Positions 1 to 10,717 of a stretch of 64,000 bases of DNA are shown piece by piece. This stretch comes from an uncultured Bacilli bacterium (GTDB taxonomy: Bacteria; Bacillota_I; Bacilli_A; RF39; UBA660), in assembly GCA_947624045.1 (NCBI GenBank), contig CANQIL010000001.1, positions 92,978 through 156,977 of the forward strand, given 5' to 3'. The translations under genes were made by a program, and so were the position numbers. Numbering within the stretch: the first letter of the stretch is position 1; every line of letters begins with the position of its first letter. The notes under the pieces were generated by a model, which did no database searches, was not told where the DNA came from, and saw nothing but the letters and a program-made list of their open reading frames with translations.

Positions 1-1
1 T

Positions 2-322
2 GATGCTATTGGTGAGATATTTAATGTGCTTAGAGCTAGTAATAAGTATATTGATGAAACAACGCCTTGGGTACTTGCTAAGGAAGAAGATAAGAAAGAT
101 AGACTGGAAATGGTTTTATATAATTTGTTAGAAGCTATTAGAGTATGTGCGGTTTTCTTAGAGCCTTTTATGCCGGGAACAAGTGCTAAGATATTTAAGC
201 AAATTAATTGTGAAAAGAAAGAGCTTTCTTATGTGGAAGATAATAGTTATGAATTAGGTCAAGCGGAGATTTTATTCCAAAGAATTGATAAAGATAAGTT
301 TTTAGAACAAATGGAGAAGTGA
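2..322 (+). CDS. metG: methionyl-tRNA synthetase, C-terminal part (truncated by window start)
   Basis: Open frame from window start; ASNKYIDETTPWVLAKEE...FLEPFMPGTS is typical of the MetRS anticodon-binding domain; followed by tatD as in Bacillus. Confidence 0.9.
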   Translation, partial: DAIGEIFNVLRASNKYIDETTPWVLAKEEDKKDRLEMVLYNLLEAIRVCAVFLEPFMPGTSAKIFKQINCEKKELSYVEDNSYELGQAEILFQRIDKDKFLEQMEK

Positions 323-326
323 TAGT

Positions 327-1082
327 TTGTTAATTGATACGCATTGTCATTTAAGTTGTGAATATTATGATAATATTGATGAGGTTATAAGAGAGAATAG
401 AGAGAGTGGCGTTTCTAAGATAATTATTTCTGGTTGTGATAAAAAGGGAATTGAGGAAGCTATTTTGTATAGTAAAAAGTATGATGATGTTTTTGTTACA
501 ATTGGATATCACCCTGAAGAAGTTGATAGGGTGAGTGATGAAGATATTTGGGAGTTAAAAAGCTTAATTGAAAATAATAAGAAGATAGTTGGTATAGGGG
601 AAATTGGGCTTGATTATTACTATGAAAAGGATAAAAGGAATGAGCAGATTAGTTTATTTGAAAAGCAGTTACAGTTGGCAGAAGAGCTAGGTATGCCGGT
701 TGTTATTCATAGTAGAGAGGCCGTTAAAGATACAATTGATACTTTGAAGAAGTATAAGGTTAAAGGGGTTATTCATTGTTTTAGTGGTAGTTTGGAAACG
801 GCGGAAATTTATATTAAAATGGGCTACAAGTTAGGAATTGGCGGAGTTGTAACTTTTAAGAATAGTAAGTTGGGCGAGGTTTTGGAAAAGGTAGGTTTAG
901 ATAATCTGGTTTTAGAAACAGATAGTCCGTATTTGGCGCCTGTTCCTTTTCGTGGCAAGCAAAACAGTTCTAAATATTTGAAATATATAGCTAAAGAGGT
1001 AGCAAATAGGTGTTGTGTGGATGTAGATTTGGTAATTGAAAAAACAGGACAAAATGCTATTGATACATTTGACTTAAAGTAG
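327..1082 (+). CDS. tatD: TatD family DNase
   Basis: LIDTHCHL, GEIGLDYY, VIHSREA, ETDSPYLAP motifs. Confidence 0.95.
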   Translation: MLIDTHCHLSCEYYDNIDEVIRENRESGVSKIIISGCDKKGIEEAILYSKKYDDVFVTIGYHPEEVDRVSDEDIWELKSLIENNKKIVGIGEIGLDYYYEKDKRNEQISLFEKQLQLAEELGMPVVIHSREAVKDTIDTLKKYKVKGVIHCFSGSLETAEIYIKMGYKLGIGGVVTFKNSKLGEVLEKVGLDNLVLETDSPYLAPVPFRGKQNSSKYLKYIAKEVANRCCVDVDLVIEKTGQNAIDTFDLK

Positions 1083-1131
1083 TTTTTATGGTAATCTAGA
1101 ACTAGATACGGGGTTTGTAAGGAGGTTAGTT

Positions 1132-1713
1132 GTGGAAGTGGCTTCAAAAATGCATAAGATTATTACGGTAGTTGGCATAAGTATTTTGGTGTTGGTGGTA
1201 ATAATTGTGGGCATTTTCATATTTAACCGAGATTCTAAGAGTAAGCAAGGCTCTATTAATATTGATTATGGTTCTTTTGATAAGTTGCTTTATATTACTA
1301 ATGCATTGCCGATAGGTGATGAAATGGGAAAGAGTTTAGAGGAAAAGGATATTCAAGAGAATGTGGAGGAGTATTTGGAATTTAGCCTTAAAGAAGAAAA
1401 GGGGAAGAATGCTAAGTTTGAAATATATCTAAAGAAGTTAGGTGTTTCAAAGGAAATTGATAGTAATTATATAAAGCTATATTTAACTGATATGAATGAT
1501 AAAGCGGTTTCTGGTTTTGAGAGTAATATTATTCCTACTTATAATAGTTTGAATATTTCAAAGGAAAGCGGTACTGATAAGGTTTTGTATCAGGGAAAGA
1601 TTAAGGCTTTGGAAGAACAGAAATATAAATTAAGAGTGTGGCTAGCTGATGCGAGTGCCATTGAAAAAGAGAAGAAAGAATTTAAAATGGAGTTAGGCGT
1701 TAGAGTTTATTAG
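1132..1713 (+). CDS. membrane-anchored/exported protein of unknown function (possible SipW substrate)
   Basis: N-terminal hydrophobic segment; RBS aaggagg before GTG; similar layout to the next ORF (TNALPIGDEMGKSL / TNATPLIESVGKTL). Confidence 0.6.
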   Translation: MEVASKMHKIITVVGISILVLVVIIVGIFIFNRDSKSKQGSINIDYGSFDKLLYITNALPIGDEMGKSLEEKDIQENVEEYLEFSLKEEKGKNAKFEIYLKKLGVSKEIDSNYIKLYLTDMNDKAVSGFESNIIPTYNSLNISKESGTDKVLYQGKIKALEEQKYKLRVWLADASAIEKEKKEFKMELGVRVY

Positions 1714-1729
1714 GAGGAAGAAGAAGTTT

Positions 1730-2335
1730 ATGAAGAATGAAAAGGGTACATCAAAAAAGTTTGTTTTTTTAATTGTTAGTATATGTGTTTTTTGTTTAAT
1801 ATTTTTAATAATTAGTTGTGTTATTTTCTTTAATAGAGAAGATGAGGTAAAGAAAGAGAAGAAAGATGGAGGGTCTGTTACTTTATCTTATACTGATGAT
1901 ATAAATATTTTTAGTTTAACTAATGCAACGCCTTTGATAGAGTCAGTTGGTAAGACTTTAGATAGTGCCGATATGTATTTTGATTTTACGGTAGATGCGG
2001 AGTTGGATGAGGCAAAGCAAATTGACTATGAAATTTATGTGGAGAAGTATGGAAATACACCAACTATAAAAGATGAAGATATTAGATTTTACTTAGAAAA
2101 ACAAAATAGTGGTACATTTGAGGAGGTATTAAAGCCGGTTGCTTTTACGGGTTTAAAGGAAAAAAGCGAGCTTGGTACGCCAAGGGGGGCTATGGTAATT
2201 TATAGTGATAGTGTAAAGAATGATAAGAAAGAAAATTATCGTTTAAGAATGTGGCTTGCCGATACGGCGATAGTAAGTGAGGCAGTACCTGCTAATTATA
2301 GTGTTAAAGTAAGTATAGTTGGTAAGGCTAAGTAA
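1730..2335 (+). CDS. membrane-anchored/exported protein, paralog-like to preceding ORF
   Basis: N-terminal TM; shared TNA.P.....GK.L and YRLRMWLADTA / YKLRVWLADAS motifs with the preceding ORF. Confidence 0.6.
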   Translation: MKNEKGTSKKFVFLIVSICVFCLIFLIISCVIFFNREDEVKKEKKDGGSVTLSYTDDINIFSLTNATPLIESVGKTLDSADMYFDFTVDAELDEAKQIDYEIYVEKYGNTPTIKDEDIRFYLEKQNSGTFEEVLKPVAFTGLKEKSELGTPRGAMVIYSDSVKNDKKENYRLRMWLADTAIVSEAVPANYSVKVSIVGKAK

Positions 2336-2372
2336 ATGTTAAAATATGTCGAATTAAAGTGTAAACTAGGAA

Positions 2373-2404
2373 AATATCTTATGTAAAGTGAGATATTTTT
2401 TTGT
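2373..2404 (+). terminator. rho-independent terminator
   Basis: aatatctta-N7-tgagatatt followed by T-run. Confidence 0.7.
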
Positions 2405-2462
2405 GGCATTTGATAGTCAATTTTAAAGGGAGGTATTATAATTGAATTAGGCAGGTGAAAAA

Positions 2463-3098
2463 ATGAGTGCATTAGTTCAGTCAGTACAGGTAAACTTAGA
2501 AAAAACAAAATATACGCTTTTACAAAAAATGTATTATTACACTCATTTTGTGACGAAGTCTTTCTTGTTAGCGATACTAGTTTTGTTAGTGTTGGTGTTT
2601 GGAGGGTTGACATTTTATTTTGGTGATTTAATGTACAATGTGAAGACAGGCAATTATAAGAGCCCTTTGCTTAGTGCGTATGTTATAGCTTCGCCAAGTA
2701 TGGTGCCGGCTATTAAGGTAAATGATGCGGTTATTATTAAGAGGGTGTCTAATGATGATTTGCAGGTTGGGGATATTATTACTTTTAAAAATGATGAGTT
2801 AAATGTTAATGGTTATACTATTACTCATAGAATAGTTGGTAAGGAAAAGGCGGCTAATGGGGAGTATGTTTATTACACTAAGGGGGATAATAATTATAAA
2901 GAGGATAATGGGCTAGTTAGAAGTGGCGATATATATGGAAAGGTTGTCTTGAAGATACCGAAGATAGGTTTTGTTCAGAACTTTTTGACTAAGCCGAGTG
3001 GCTTTTTAATTAGTATTTTGGTACCAATGTTAGTGGTAATTTTATATGAAATTGTTAGATTAATGATTTATAATAGAAAAGAGGTTAAGGCTATTTAG
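2463..3098 (+). CDS. signal peptidase I, SipW/archaeal-type (S26)
   Basis: SPSMVPAIKVNDAVIIKRV, GDIITFKN, THRIVG, YYTKGDNN...EDNGLVRSGDIYGKVV; TM segments at both ends. Confidence 0.85.
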   Translation: MSALVQSVQVNLEKTKYTLLQKMYYYTHFVTKSFLLAILVLLVLVFGGLTFYFGDLMYNVKTGNYKSPLLSAYVIASPSMVPAIKVNDAVIIKRVSNDDLQVGDIITFKNDELNVNGYTITHRIVGKEKAANGEYVYYTKGDNNYKEDNGLVRSGDIYGKVVLKIPKIGFVQNFLTKPSGFLISILVPMLVVILYEIVRLMIYNRKEVKAI

Positions 3099-3160
3099 TC
3101 TTTTTTCTTTTGAGAGTTTTTAGTATAATAGGGTTGTTTTGAAAAGCGAGTGATGAATTA

Positions 3161-3967
3161 ATGGAAAAGTATGATGTGAAGTTTAAGAAGAAGTTGGGTC
3201 AGAATTTTTTGAAAAATGAGGCGGTAGTGGAAAGGATTGTTGATATTGCTTCTATTGATAAAGATTCTTTAGTAATTGAAGTGGGCCCGGGTGGGGCGAT
3301 TATGACATGGAGGCTTGCTAAGAAGGCAAAAATGGTGTTGGCCTATGAAGTAGATAGGGATTTGGAAGATGAGCTTAATAAAAGACTGAATGGTTTTGAT
3401 AATGTTTTAGTTTTGTTTAAGGATTTTTTAGAGGCTAACTTAGAGGAAGATGTTGGGAAATATAAGTATTCTAAATTGTTTTTTGTAAGTAATGTTCCTT
3501 ATTATATAACGACGCCAATTATTATGAAGTTAATGGGGAGTAATTTACGTTTTGATAAAATAGTTATGATGGTCCAAAAGGAAGTAGCGGATAGGTTAAC
3601 TAGTCCTTGTGGTAGACGAGAATATGGCTCAATTACCGTGTTACTTAATTATTTTTATAAGGTTAACCTTGAATTTTTTGTAGATAGAAGTGAATTTGTG
3701 CCTGTACCAAATGTTGATAGTGAAGTAATTTCTTTTACGGAGAAAAAGGAAAAATTGAAATTAGATGACTTTGCCTTTTTTGAAAGATTAGTAAGAGATA
3801 GTTTTCAATTTAAGAGGAAGAATATTAAAAATAATTTGAAGAATTATGACTTAGATGTGGTTTTATCGGTATTAGAAAAATATGGGTTTGATTTAACTGT
3901 TAGGGCGGAAGCACTTGATGTAGGAATTTTTGTGGAATTAGCTAATGCTTTAAAGAGAGAAAAATAA
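3161..3967 (+). CDS. rsmA: 16S rRNA (adenine1518/1519-N6)-dimethyltransferase
   Basis: KKKLGQNFLKN, VIEVGPGGAIMT, VSNVPYYITTPI. Confidence 0.97.
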   Translation: MEKYDVKFKKKLGQNFLKNEAVVERIVDIASIDKDSLVIEVGPGGAIMTWRLAKKAKMVLAYEVDRDLEDELNKRLNGFDNVLVLFKDFLEANLEEDVGKYKYSKLFFVSNVPYYITTPIIMKLMGSNLRFDKIVMMVQKEVADRLTSPCGRREYGSITVLLNYFYKVNLEFFVDRSEFVPVPNVDSEVISFTEKKEKLKLDDFAFFERLVRDSFQFKRKNIKNNLKNYDLDVVLSVLEKYGFDLTVRAEALDVGIFVELANALKREK

Positions 3968-4014
3968 TAAAAAATAGATAGTCTTTAAAATTATTTGTCT
4001 TAAAGAGGTTGTTT

Positions 4015-4773
4015 ATGAATGAAAATAAAATTAATATAGCAAAAAAGGATAGTAGAGTTAAAATTAGTAGTAACTTAAAGAAAATTAAAATTTTCAGTGC
4101 TATGCCAAAGAATAATTTAAAAGGAATAATTATTTATTGTCACGGTTTGGGAAGTAATAAAACTTGGGCAATAAGATTTTATGATAAATTATTAGCTAAC
4201 AATTTTGGAGTTTATGCTTTTGATTTTCCTGGACATGGAGAAGATAAAACTGGTTTTTCTTTATTTACTCTAAATAGATGTATCGATTATTTAAATGAAG
4301 TAATTAGCTATGTTACTTCAAAATATGAAGTTCCTATATTTTTATTTGGTTGCAGTTTTGGTGGTTATGTAATTTTAAATAGACTTTTAGAAAACAAACT
4401 TGATATTCAAAAGACTATATTAATGTGTCCAGCAATAAATTTTTGTGAAATAATGGAAAATAAGACTGGTATTTCTGATAATTATTTTAATACTAACGAA
4501 TATATGCCTTTATATAACAATATTAAAATTTATAAAAATAGTTATGATGAGTTTAAAAAGAAAGATAAAAAAATTAAAAATTCCTCTTTTGAAAATATAG
4601 CAATCATACAAGGTGCTTTGGATAAGACAGTTGCTTATGAAGATATTAAAAATTTTTGTAAAAAGAATAATTTAGAATTGTATACAATAGAAAAAGGAAA
4701 ACATGAATTATATGGATATGATGAAGAAATTGTTAATTTTATTATTTCTGTAATTAGTAGGAAGATGAAATAG
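4015..4773 (+). CDS. alpha/beta hydrolase
   Basis: YCHGLGSNK, FPGHGEDKTG, FGCSFGGYV nucleophile elbow, late GKHELYG. Confidence 0.8.
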   Translation: MNENKINIAKKDSRVKISSNLKKIKIFSAMPKNNLKGIIIYCHGLGSNKTWAIRFYDKLLANNFGVYAFDFPGHGEDKTGFSLFTLNRCIDYLNEVISYVTSKYEVPIFLFGCSFGGYVILNRLLENKLDIQKTILMCPAINFCEIMENKTGISDNYFNTNEYMPLYNNIKIYKNSYDEFKKKDKKIKNSSFENIAIIQGALDKTVAYEDIKNFCKKNNLELYTIEKGKHELYGYDEEIVNFIISVISRKMK

Positions 4774-4817
4774 ATTCTTTTTTTGTAAAAAATTGTTGAT
4801 ATTTAAAAATAGTAAAG

Positions 4818-4851
4818 AAGAATTAAGTTTTTAGTCTAATTCTTTTTTTCT
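4818..4851 (+). terminator. rho-independent terminator
   Basis: aagaatta...taattctt followed by T-run. Confidence 0.65.
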
Positions 4852-4879
4852 TTTCATAGACTTAAGTGGAGATGAAGAG

Positions 4880-5662
4880 ATGAATTTTAAAATAGGTGAT
4901 ATGGTTACTAGAATATCTCATCAACACGACATTTTATTTAAAATAATAGAAATAAATGGAAATGTTGCTTTACTTAAAGGCGTAGATTTACGACTTTATG
5001 CCGATAGTGATGTAGATGATTTAGTAATTTCCAAAGAAGAAGAGGCTAAAGAAGATAAAAAAATAATAGAAGCTAATTTGCGAGGATTAGATATGGATAG
5101 AAATAAATATTTTTATCTACCCGGAAAAATACTACACATTGACGGTGATGAAGAATACTTAGAAAGATGTATGAGCTTTTATGAAAGTATGGGCGTTAAA
5201 GCTAATGGGCTATCTTTATCAGAAGTAGAAATGTCTTCGAAGATTTTGGAGTTAATTAAGGAATTTCGACCAGATATTGTTGTTATTACGGGGCATGATG
5301 CTTATTATGCTAAGAAAAATGATATTAAAAATTTAGATAATTATCAAAATACGAATAATTTTATTGCCGCAATTAAAGAAGTTAGAAAATATGAAAAAAG
5401 TCAGGATAAATTAATTGTTGTTGCAGGAGCGTGTCAGTCTAATTACGAAGAATTAATTAAAGCTGGAGCTAACTTTGCTTCAAGTCCTAAAAGAATAAAT
5501 ATTCATGCGTTGGACCCAGCTATTATTGCATCATCTTTAGCTTTGTCTGATAGAAATCAAAGTATTGATTTGATTAGCTTAATTGAAAAAACTAAATATG
5601 GGAGTGATGGAATGGGCGGTTTAATTACTAATGGAACAATGTATGTGGGGTATCCAAGATGA
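4880..5662 (+). CDS. yabG: sporulation-specific peptidase YabG
   Basis: IGDMVTRISHQHDILFKI; PGKILHIDGDEEYLERC; VVITGHDAYY; synteny with rsmA and veg. Confidence 0.92.
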   Translation: MNFKIGDMVTRISHQHDILFKIIEINGNVALLKGVDLRLYADSDVDDLVISKEEEAKEDKKIIEANLRGLDMDRNKYFYLPGKILHIDGDEEYLERCMSFYESMGVKANGLSLSEVEMSSKILELIKEFRPDIVVITGHDAYYAKKNDIKNLDNYQNTNNFIAAIKEVRKYEKSQDKLIVVAGACQSNYEELIKAGANFASSPKRINIHALDPAIIASSLALSDRNQSIDLISLIEKTKYGSDGMGGLITNGTMYVGYPR

Positions 5663-5871
5663 CAATTGGAATGGCAAAACAATTAGTAAGAGATAATAAA
5701 GGAGCAATGCATTCTTTTAGGTTTAGAGGAGCAAGAAATCAGATAGAAGAATTTGAGGGTATGATTACGGATATATATCCCGCTATTTTTATTATAAAGC
5801 TAAATAATCAGAAAATTAGGTCTTTTAGTTATAGCGATGTTTTAATAGATAATTTAAAAATTCTTAATTAA
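5659..5871 (+). CDS. veg: Veg family protein
   Basis: Short ORF, ...SFRFRGARNQIEEFEGMITDIYPAIFII.; follows yabG as in B. subtilis. Confidence 0.85.
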   Translation: MTIGMAKQLVRDNKGAMHSFRFRGARNQIEEFEGMITDIYPAIFIIKLNNQKIRSFSYSDVLIDNLKILN

Positions 5872-5964
5872 TAAAAACTAATAAAAACGTACTTGCAATT
5901 TCTATTTTATTAGTATAAAATGTAATTATAAAGTGCAATTACTTTATGAGGGAGGAATATTCGT

Positions 5965-6243
5965 ATGAAGATTACATCTGTAAATGTACGTAAAATTGAA
6001 AAAGAAGGTTCTCGTATGAAGGGAATAGCATCAGTATTAATTGATGATAGTTTTGCAGTACATGATATTCGTATTATTGAAGGAGATAATGGTTTGTTTA
6101 TTGCGATGCCTAGTAGAAAAACAGCTACTGGTGGATACCGTGATATAGCTCATCCAATTAATCCTGAAGTTCGTTCTATGTTTGAAGAAGCTATCTTAGA
6201 AGCTTATGAAAATGCCGAAGATGTAGATGACGAAGAAGAATAG
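5965..6243 (+). CDS. spoVG: septation/regulatory protein SpoVG
   Basis: [40 protein letters not shown]...[10 protein letters not shown]. Confidence 0.97.
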   Translation: MKITSVNVRKIEKEGSRMKGIASVLIDDSFAVHDIRIIEGDNGLFIAMPSRKTATGGYRDIAHPINPEVRSMFEEAILEAYENAEDVDDEEE

Positions 6244-6247
6244 AGTT

Positions 6248-6276
6248 TGAAACTACCGAAGTGGTGGTTTTTTCTT
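6248..6276 (+). terminator. rho-independent terminator after spoVG
   Basis: aactacc-gaagt-ggtggtt then T-run. Confidence 0.75.
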
Positions 6277-6334
6277 TTACTAATTTTTGTAATAAAAAGC
6301 ATACTACTTGCATATTATTTTCTAGGAGGACATT

Positions 6335-6622
6335 ATGGAAAGAGAAAATACAAGTAGTTATAATCATAGTATTAGTTTACTAGAAAGAAAAAATTTAGTT
6401 ATTACAGGAGTTAAAAAAATTGACAATTTTGATAATACACAATTTATCTTAGAAACTATAATGGGTTACTTAGTTGTAAAGGGTGAGGGGTTAGAATTAA
6501 TAAAGCTTGATACGTTACAGGGAAATGTTACTATTAAGGGATTAGTTAATTCTATTAATTATATGGAGGAAAATGCTAAAAAAAATAAAGAAGAAAGTAT
6601 ACTTAATAGATTATTTAAATAA
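6335..6622 (+). CDS. yabP: sporulation protein YabP
   Basis: HSISLLERKNLVITGVKKIDNFD...GYLVVKGEGLELIKLDTLQGNVTIKG. Confidence 0.85.
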   Translation: MERENTSSYNHSISLLERKNLVITGVKKIDNFDNTQFILETIMGYLVVKGEGLELIKLDTLQGNVTIKGLVNSINYMEENAKKNKEESILNRLFK

Positions 6623-6894
6623 TGAATCTAAAAATCCAAATTATCAGTATGCTTTTTTCTTTTCTTTTTGGTATTTTCTTCGCTATGTTAGTTAAGTTAA
6701 ATTATAGATATTTGTTTTTAGGAAGTAGAAAAAGAAAAATAATTAGTAACTTTATGTTTTTTAGTGTAATGGGGCTTTTATATTTCTTTATAATTAAAAA
6801 GATAAATCAAGCAATATTGCATTATTATTTTTTAATATTACTATTATTAGGATTTTTTCTTTATTTCTTTGTGAAAAAGAAAAAAGAAAAATAG
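6622..6894 (+). CDS. yabQ: YabQ-like spore cortex membrane protein
   Basis: Small multi-TM protein overlapping yabP stop, position as in Bacillus. Confidence 0.65.
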   Translation: MNLKIQIISMLFSFLFGIFFAMLVKLNYRYLFLGSRKRKIISNFMFFSVMGLLYFFIIKKINQAILHYYFLILLLLGFFLYFFVKKKKEK

Positions 6895-6966
6895 TGTAAA
6901 TTACTTGTAAATAGGGCTTAAAGAGGGTTTAATTATAAGCCTTTTTGTTTTATAATATAACTTGAG

Positions 6967-7281
6967 ATGGTAGGTGATAAAGTCATGGCTAAAAGTAGTA
7001 AGATAAAAAGAAAAAGACGCTTTTTATTTTTAGGGCTTGGGTCTATTGCGATTATAGTAGTTATGACTTTTACTATTGGTCGCTACTGGGTAGAAATATT
7101 TGATAAATATCAAGAGAAAAAAACATTAGAAAAAAAATTAGTTGATTTAAAAGATGAAGAAGAAAGACTAAGAGCAGATGCTTCTAAGTTACAAGACCCT
7201 GATTATATAGCGCGATATGCTAGAGAAAAATATTTTTATTCAAAAGATGGAGAATATATATTAAAAATTCCAGAAGAATAA
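6967..7281 (+). CDS. divIC: septum formation initiator DivIC/FtsB family
   Basis: Single TM followed by coiled coil and DPDYIARYAREKYFYSKDGEYI. Confidence 0.85.
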   Translation: MVGDKVMAKSSKIKRKRRFLFLGLGSIAIIVVMTFTIGRYWVEIFDKYQEKKTLEKKLVDLKDEEERLRADASKLQDPDYIARYAREKYFYSKDGEYILKIPEE

Positions 7282-7347
7282 TATATTTTGTTATTCTTTT
7301 TTTATATTTTTTTGTTATAATAATGTAGCGAGAGAAAGGACTAGCTT

Positions 7348-8661
7348 ATGATAAAAATTGAAGAAGACTTAACATTAGCGAAAAATGATAAAATAGTTAT
7401 TGGTTGTTCGACAGGGCCTGATTCAATGGCTTTGTTAGATATGCTTTTAAAATTAAGAGATAAGTATCAATTGTCATTAATAGTTGCTCATGTAAATCAT
7501 AATATTAGAAAAGAAAGTTCTATAGAAGAAGCTTTTTTGAAGGAATATTGTGAGGAGAATAATTTGCTTTTTGAAAGTATGACTATAGAAGAATATGGAG
7601 ATGATAATTTTCATAATGAAGCTAGAAATATTAGATATAACTTCTTTGAAATGCTAGTTTTAAAATATGAAGCTAATTACTTAATGACGGCTCATCATGG
7701 CGATGATTTAATGGAAACTATCTTAATGCGATTAGTTAGAGGGTCTAATTTAAATGGATATAGTGGTTTTAGAGAAATAGTAGATATGGGTAATTATAAA
7801 ATAATAAGACCATTAATAAGATATACTAAAGATGAGTTACTAGAATATGATAAAGAAAATAACGTAAAATATTTTATAGATAGTTCTAATAGTAAAGATA
7901 AATATACTAGAAATAGATATAGAAAATATATAGTGCCTTTTTTGAAAGAAGAAGAGAAAAATGTACATTTGAAATTTTTGAAATTTAGTAATAATTTGCA
8001 TAGTGCTTATAAATTTATTGAGAAAGAAAGAGATAAAGCTATAAAAAGAGTTTGTGAAGAGGGGCATATACTTATTGATAAATTATTATTAGAAGATGAA
8101 TTTATTCAGAAAGAAATAATTTATTATATGTTAAATGAATTTTATCAAGATGATTTAATATTAGTAAATGATAAGCATATTGAATTAATATTTAATCTAA
8201 TTAAAAATAAAAAAGCTAATAGCTATGTTAATTTACCTAATCAAGTTGTTGCGAGTAAGATATATAATGTGTTAGAATTAAAAAGAGATACATTTGAAAT
8301 TACTAGTTATGAAATAGAGATGTCTTCTTCGGTATTATTACCTAATAATAGAACTATAGAAAGAATAAATGATACTAGTGATAATAGTAATAATACATGT
8401 AGACTTAATAGTAAAGAAGTTAGTTTGCCTTTAATAGTTAGGTCAAGAAAACTAGGAGATAAGATGAAAGTTAAAGGTTTAAATGGTACTAAGAAAGTTA
8501 AAGATATATTTATAGATAAAAAGATAGCTTTAGATAAAAGAGATATTTGGCCGATAGTAGTTGATTCCAAAGGAGAAGTAGTTTGGATACCGGGTATTAA
8601 AAAATCAAAATTTGACAAAAAGAGAAATGAAAGTTATGATATAGTCTTGAAGTATGACTAG
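7348..8661 (+). CDS. tilS: tRNA(Ile)-lysidine synthase
   Basis: STGPDSMALLDML PP-loop, AHVNHNIR, AHHGDDLMETILMRLVRGSNLNG. Confidence 0.93.
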   Translation: MIKIEEDLTLAKNDKIVIGCSTGPDSMALLDMLLKLRDKYQLSLIVAHVNHNIRKESSIEEAFLKEYCEENNLLFESMTIEEYGDDNFHNEARNIRYNFFEMLVLKYEANYLMTAHHGDDLMETILMRLVRGSNLNGYSGFREIVDMGNYKIIRPLIRYTKDELLEYDKENNVKYFIDSSNSKDKYTRNRYRKYIVPFLKEEEKNVHLKFLKFSNNLHSAYKFIEKERDKAIKRVCEEGHILIDKLLLEDEFIQKEIIYYMLNEFYQDDLILVNDKHIELIFNLIKNKKANSYVNLPNQVVASKIYNVLELKRDTFEITSYEIEMSSSVLLPNNRTIERINDTSDNSNNTCRLNSKEVSLPLIVRSRKLGDKMKVKGLNGTKKVKDIFIDKKIALDKRDIWPIVVDSKGEVVWIPGIKKSKFDKKRNESYDIVLKYD

Positions 8662-8673
8662 AGGAGGAAAATA

Positions 8674-10644
8674 ATGAATAATGGTATAGATAAGAAAAAT
8701 ATTAAAAAGGGGTTACTTCCATATTTGTTCTTAGCAATAATTATGCTTGGAGTTTATTATACTTTTGCAGTATTAAATAAAGATGTGAAGATTTTAACTT
8801 ATGATGAGTTTAATGAAAAACTTGAAAATGAAAAAATTACAGAATTAGAATTAGTAACTAGAGGAAGTGCTTATACTTATGAAGTTACAGGTAAATTAGA
8901 GGGGTATAAGAAAAATCAGTATTTTACAGCTAGACTTCCTTTAAGTGAAGAAGTTATGAAGAGAATTGTTGATGCTAGTGATACACAAGATTTTAAATTT
9001 ACTACTAGAGATGACCCAGAGTCTTCATCATTTTGGTTAATTATAGTTAATGTGTTACCTTTAGTGTTACTTGTTGTTTTAGCTTTTTGGTTCTTTAATA
9101 AGCAATTGGCTGGTAATAAGAGTTCTATGGATTTTGGAAAGAGTAAAGCTAAATTAAATAGTGATAAAGATAAAGTTACTTTTAAAGATGTAGCTGGTTT
9201 AAAAGAAGAAAAAGAAGAAGTTAAAGAGTTAATTGATTTCTTGAAGAATCCTAAGAGATTTCAAAAATTAGGAGCTAGAATACCTAAGGGAGTGTTATTA
9301 TTTGGGCCTCCAGGTACTGGTAAGACTTTACTTGCGAAAGCAGTAGCAGGGGAAGCAGATGTGCCATTTTATTTTATAAGTGGTTCTGATTTTGTTGAGT
9401 TATTTGTTGGTGTTGGAGCTAGTCGTGTTAGAGATATGTTTCAACAAGCTAAGAGAACGGCGCCTTGTTTAATATTTATCGATGAAATTGATGCTGTTGG
9501 AAGACAAAGAGGTACTGGTTTAGGTGGAGGTCATGATGAACGTGAGCAAACACTTAATCAATTACTTACTGAGATGGACGGATTTGGCGCAAATGAGGGA
9601 ATAATTATAATTGCCGCTACTAATAGACCTGATGTATTAGATCCAGCTTTACTTAGACCAGGTAGATTTGATAGACAAATTACAGTTAATTTACCTGATG
9701 TAAGAGGTCGTGAAGAAATATTAGCAGTTCATGCGAAAAATAAAATATTAGCAGACGGAATTACGTTAGAGAATTTAGCTAAGAGAACGCCTGGATTTAG
9801 TGGAGCAGATTTAGAGAATTTATTAAATGAGGCAGCTTTACTGGCAGTTAGAAGAAATAAGAATGCTATTACTATGAGTGAAATTGATGAGGCTACTGAT
9901 AGAGTATTAATGGGGCCTGCTAAGACATCACACAAGTATAGTGAAAATGATAGGAAGTTAGTTGCTTATCATGAAGCAGGACACGCAGTTATTGGTTTGA
10001 AGTTAAGAAATGCTAGTGATGTCCAAAAGGTTACTATTATTCCAAGAGGTTCTGCTGGTGGATATAATATGATGGTGCCTAGTGAAGAGAAATTATGTTC
10101 TACTAAGACTGATTTGTTAGAAGAAATAACAGGATTGTTAGGTGGTAGAACTGCTGAGGAAGTTGTTTTTGGTGAAATTACAACAGGTGCTCATAATGAT
10201 TTTGAGAAAGCCACTAAAATAGCAAGAAGTATGGTTACTGAGTATGGTATGAGTGATTTAGGACCACTTCAATTTGAGCAACAAGCTGGTAGTGTCTTCT
10301 TAGGAAGAGATTATAATAAATCACAACATTTTTCTAATGAAGTTGCCAATGAAATTGATATGGAAATGCGTAAGATAATAGATAATTGTCATAAGAAAGC
10401 AACGGAGATTATTAAGAAGAATACTGATTTGTTAAAATTAATAGCTGATAGTTTGTTAGAATATGAAACTTTAACTAAAGAGCAAATTGATTATTTAGTT
10501 AAAAATGGACATATGCCTGAAGAAGATGAGAGTAATTTAGAAGCTTTATCAATTACTAAGTTAAAAGAAATAGCTAAAGCTAAGGGTATAAAGAATTATT
10601 CTAAAATGACTAAGGCAGAATTATTAAAAGAATTAGATGTTTAA
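8674..10644 (+). CDS. ftsH: ATP-dependent zinc metalloprotease FtsH
   Basis: [21 protein letters not shown] zinc motif. Confidence 0.98.
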   Translation: MNNGIDKKNIKKGLLPYLFLAIIMLGVYYTFAVLNKDVKILTYDEFNEKLENEKITELELVTRGSAYTYEVTGKLEGYKKNQYFTARLPLSEEVMKRIVDASDTQDFKFTTRDDPESSSFWLIIVNVLPLVLLVVLAFWFFNKQLAGNKSSMDFGKSKAKLNSDKDKVTFKDVAGLKEEKEEVKELIDFLKNPKRFQKLGARIPKGVLLFGPPGTGKTLLAKAVAGEADVPFYFISGSDFVELFVGVGASRVRDMFQQAKRTAPCLIFIDEIDAVGRQRGTGLGGGHDEREQTLNQLLTEMDGFGANEGIIIIAATNRPDVLDPALLRPGRFDRQITVNLPDVRGREEILAVHAKNKILADGITLENLAKRTPGFSGADLENLLNEAALLAVRRNKNAITMSEIDEATDRVLMGPAKTSHKYSENDRKLVAYHEAGHAVIGLKLRNASDVQKVTIIPRGSAGGYNMMVPSEEKLCSTKTDLLEEITGLLGGRTAEEVVFGEITTGAHNDFEKATKIARSMVTEYGMSDLGPLQFEQQAGSVFLGRDYNKSQHFSNEVANEIDMEMRKIIDNCHKKATEIIKKNTDLLKLIADSLLEYETLTKEQIDYLVKNGHMPEEDESNLEALSITKLKEIAKAKGIKNYSKMTKAELLKELDV

Positions 10645-10646
10645 AG

Positions 10647-10668
10647 AGAGTAGAGATACTCTTTTTTT
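10647..10668 (+). terminator. rho-independent terminator after ftsH
   Basis: agagta-gaga-tactct then T-run. Confidence 0.8.
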
Positions 10669-10717
10669 ATGCAAGTTAAATTATTGTGAAAAAAAGAAAA
10701 AAATTTTATAAAGCCAC

